A stretch of 64,000 bases of DNA, taken from Clostridia bacterium (GTDB lineage: Bacteria > Bacillota > Clostridia > UBA1381). The notes under the pieces were generated by a model, which ran no database searches, had not been told where the DNA came from, and saw nothing but the letters and a program-made list of their open reading frames with translations. Each line of letters begins with the position of its first letter. Position 1 is the first letter of the stretch. The DNA lies in NCBI GenBank assembly GCA_017935675.1, contig JAGBHE010000036.1:29990-93989 (forward strand), written 5' to 3'. This document shows positions 62,048-64,000 of this stretch, one piece after another. The translations under genes and the position numbers were made by a program.

Positions 62048-63865
62048 ATGCATCAGGAGAATTTACAAAAACAAAAAATATTGATTGTGGACGATTCTGA
62101 ATTCAACCGTTCGATTTTAACGGATATTTTAGGGGAAGAATATGAAATTTTTGAAGCGGTGGACGGCGTTGAGGCAATTGCCATGATTCAGAGGCATGCT
62201 ATGGAGCTTTCCGCAGTGCTGCTGGATATTGTCATGCCGCGTATGGATGGATTTGAAGTATTGACAGTGATGAACCAAAAGCATTGGATTGAGGATATTC
62301 CTGTTATTATTATTTCTGCTGAGAGCGGCTCCGGGCAGATTGAAAAGGCGTACAATTTGGGAGCTACCGATTTTATTATGCGTCCCTTTGACGCAATGCT
62401 CGTTCATCGGAGAGTAGTCAATACCATTTTACTGTATACGAAGCAGAAAAATTTGATTAGTCTTGTGATTGACCAGATTGATGAAAATGAACATCTCAGC
62501 AATGTGATGGTTGATATCCTCAGCCATATTGTAGAATTCAGAAACGGGGAGAGCGGTCTGCATATTATACATATCCGCACCTTTACTGAGGTAATGCTCA
62601 GACAGCTGCAGAGAATGACGGATCGCTATTCACTGACGCAGGCGGATATCGCCATGATCAGTCTTGCTTCAGCTCTTCACGATATTGGGAAAATTGCGAT
62701 TGATGAGAAAATTCTGAATAAACCGGGGAGACTGACAAAAGAAGAGTTTGAAGCTATGAAGAAGCACTCGCTGATAGGAGCTCAAATGCTGGAAAATCTG
62801 CCGACTTATCAGGATGCCTTGCTTGTCAAGATTGCAAGTGAAATCTGCCGATGGCATCATGAGCGATATGACGGCAGGGGCTATCCGGACGGCCTGGTAG
62901 GAGACGATATTCCTATTTCCGCCCAGGTGGTGGCATTAGCAGATGTATATGACGCGCTGACAAGCGAGCGCTGCTATAAAAAAGCTTTTCCCCATGAAAC
63001 TGCGATTCAGATGATAATGAACGGGGAGTGCGGCACTTTCAATCCGCTGCTGCTGGACTGCCTGCGGCAGGTTGAGGGGATGTTGGATACCGAATTCAGC
63101 CGCGTACAGTCAAAAGAAAAGGAAATTTCACACAGCAGGCTTATAAATGAATTGCTTTACGGAGATAAATCCTTTGCTTCGAAATCATCCCAGCGGCTGC
63201 TTGATAAGGAAAGTATGAAATATGATTTCATTTCGACTATGACGGAAGAAATATATTTTGAATATACTGCAGAGCCAAGTATACTTACTTTATCTTCGTG
63301 GGGAGCAAAAAAGCTGGGTCTTGACGAGGTTATAGTGAATCCTATGCACAATGAAAAGGTTATGCAGGTCCTCGGAGAGGATTTTTGGAAGGATATCCAT
63401 ACAGTAATTCATGATGATAAGAAGGATTGCCGGAGGATTAACTATGAATGCCGGTTATGCGTCGGCGGACAGCCCCGCTGGTATCGGATTGCTGCCATGT
63501 GCCTTTTCCCGGAAGACAATATGACACGATATTCGGGAGTTGTAGGTATGGCTTTTGATATTAATGACGCCCATATGCGGATAGAGATGCTGGAAAAGAA
63601 AGCCGCTCTCGATGTTCTGACAGGGCTTTTGAACCACACAAGTGCAAAAGAGCAGATACTGAAGCAGATGGAAGAGGAGCCTGACGGAGAATATGTATTG
63701 GCTGTCTTTGATTTGGACTATTTTAAGTCTGCCAATGATACTTACGGACATCTTTTCGGGGACAGTGTTTTGAAACAGGTTGCGGCAAATCTTCGTCAGT
63801 GTACCAGAAAAAATGATATTGTTGCGCGAATAGGCGGAGACGAATTTCTGATTTTCTTAAGGTAA
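62048..63865 (+). CDS. Response regulator with HD-GYP, PAS-like and truncated GGDEF domains
   Basis: The receiver domain (residues 10-130) has D60 in AVLLDIVMP as phospho-acceptor. An HD-GYP phosphodiesterase domain follows (about 150-350): ALHDIGKIAID holds the HD pair, and HHERYDGRGYPDG holds the GYP motif. A PAS-like domain comes next (about 390-510), then the start of a diguanylate cyclase domain (FDLDYFKSANDTYGHLFGD, ARIGGDEFLIF). The frame stops three residues after that motif, about 70-80 residues short of a normal GGDEF domain. The following DNA has the look of an insertion-sequence end. Receiver and HD-GYP parts are intact, so c-di-GMP hydrolysis may survive while cyclase activity is probably lost. 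It appears unrelated to sugar use. Confidence 0.85.
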   Translation: MHQENLQKQKILIVDDSEFNRSILTDILGEEYEIFEAVDGVEAIAMIQRHAMELSAVLLDIVMPRMDGFEVLTVMNQKHWIEDIPVIIISAESGSGQIEKAYNLGATDFIMRPFDAMLVHRRVVNTILLYTKQKNLISLVIDQIDENEHLSNVMVDILSHIVEFRNGESGLHIIHIRTFTEVMLRQLQRMTDRYSLTQADIAMISLASALHDIGKIAIDEKILNKPGRLTKEEFEAMKKHSLIGAQMLENLPTYQDALLVKIASEICRWHHERYDGRGYPDGLVGDDIPISAQVVALADVYDALTSERCYKKAFPHETAIQMIMNGECGTFNPLLLDCLRQVEGMLDTEFSRVQSKEKEISHSRLINELLYGDKSFASKSSQRLLDKESMKYDFISTMTEEIYFEYTAEPSILTLSSWGAKKLGLDEVIVNPMHNEKVMQVLGEDFWKDIHTVIHDDKKDCRRINYECRLCVGGQPRWYRIAAMCLFPEDNMTRYSGVVGMAFDINDAHMRIEMLEKKAALDVLTGLLNHTSAKEQILKQMEEEPDGEYVLAVFDLDYFKSANDTYGHLFGDSVLKQVAANLRQCTRKNDIVARIGGDEFLIFLR

Positions 63866-63889
63866 CCTCTAAAAATTCATAAAAAAGTG

Positions 63890-63918
63890 TTGAAAAAATC
63901 GTCAGATTATGGTATAAT
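63890..63918 (+). promoter_or_regulatory. Strong promoter inside the presumed insertion-sequence end
   Basis: TTGAAA (63890-63895) and TATAAT (63913-63918) with 17-bp spacing form a near-consensus promoter reading to the right, directly into the short open frame at the window edge. Confidence 0.75.
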
Positions 63919-63950
63919 AAAGATACTATAATAAAGGCGGTTGAAATGAA

Positions 63951-64000
63951 ATGCAGATCAATCTTTTTGCGGAAGAAACACAATTACAGAGATTATCCGA
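63951..64000 (+). CDS. Possible transposase N-terminus, cut by window edge
   Basis: From the ATG at 63951, 10 nt after AAAGGCGG, the frame reads MQINLFAEETQLQRLSE to the end of the window. This resembles the N terminus of IS5- or IS1182-type transposases in Firmicutes, but 16 residues are too few for certainty. An alternative frame from ATG 63946 is also open. The context is a strong promoter and a disrupted upstream gene, which supports a mobile element. Confidence 0.45.
   Translation, partial: MQINLFAEETQLQRLS

Overview
The window reads as a low-GC Gram-positive (Firmicutes, class Clostridia) chromosome segment. The reasons are AT-rich codon use, strong AGGAGG-type ribosome sites, Sec signal peptides of Gram-positive style, S-layer homology (SLH) modules for cell-wall display, a YesM/YesN-type two-component system and a CUT1-type sugar ABC transporter without its own ATPase. 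The density of SLH-anchored and beta-helix carbohydrate-active proteins resembles gut pectin and hemicellulose specialists such as Monoglobus-like Clostridia, but that assignment is a guess from style. No rRNA, tRNA or CRISPR array was seen.

Nearly the whole window is one large glycan-utilisation region. (1) From 1 to 18.7 kb there is a co-directional run: a truncated SLH-type surface protein, two secreted jelly-roll (CBM4/9-like) proteins, a giant SLH-anchored GH42-like glycosidase and its unanchored secreted paralog, then cytoplasmic GH43, GH27 alpha-galactosidase, a tiny zinc-ribbon protein and a GH38 alpha-mannosidase. (2) From 18.8 to 20.7 kb there is a divergent AraC/cupin regulator and a nucleoside hydrolase. 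(3) From 20.8 to 30.1 kb there is a second, full-length GH38, a translationally coupled six-hairpin glycosidase, a DUF4038/GH140-like enzyme and the YesM/YesN-type sensor and regulator. (4) From 30.3 to 37.0 kb there is a secreted propeller-esterase fusion, a GH63-like glycosidase and a GH120 beta-xylosidase. (5) From 37.0 to 59.3 kb there is one apparent long operon: two sugar permeases and a lipoprotein binding protein, then SLH and propeller surface proteins, two large beta-helix (pectate-lyase-fold) proteins, a GH42-like enzyme and a double-propeller SGNH esterase. It ends at a strong terminator. (6) After it lie a GH2 glycosidase and a response regulator with HD-GYP and GGDEF domains. The GGDEF domain of the last protein is cut off at the right edge, apparently by an insertion sequence.

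The genes suggest a division of labour. Surface-anchored and secreted proteins bind, de-esterify and cut a branched, acetylated glycan. The transporter imports oligosaccharides. Cytoplasmic exo-enzymes (GH2, GH27, GH38 x2, GH43, GH120, GH140-like, GH63-like) take them apart.

The strongest unexplained signals are regulatory and architectural. Three promoters (upstream of the second GH38, the propeller-esterase and the transporter operon) share the same two-half-site direct repeat with an exact 21-bp period, placed 36-37 bp ahead of the -10 box, which looks like a locus-wide AraC-type activator site. An inverted repeat flanking one of these promoters would pair with the ribosome-binding site of the downstream gene only in read-through transcripts. 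A 94-bp multi-hairpin repeat occurs twice, with a third hairpin that differs in sequence but stays paired. Six secreted proteins share an unnamed module of about 90-100 residues, and beta-propellers are fused to four different partner domains.
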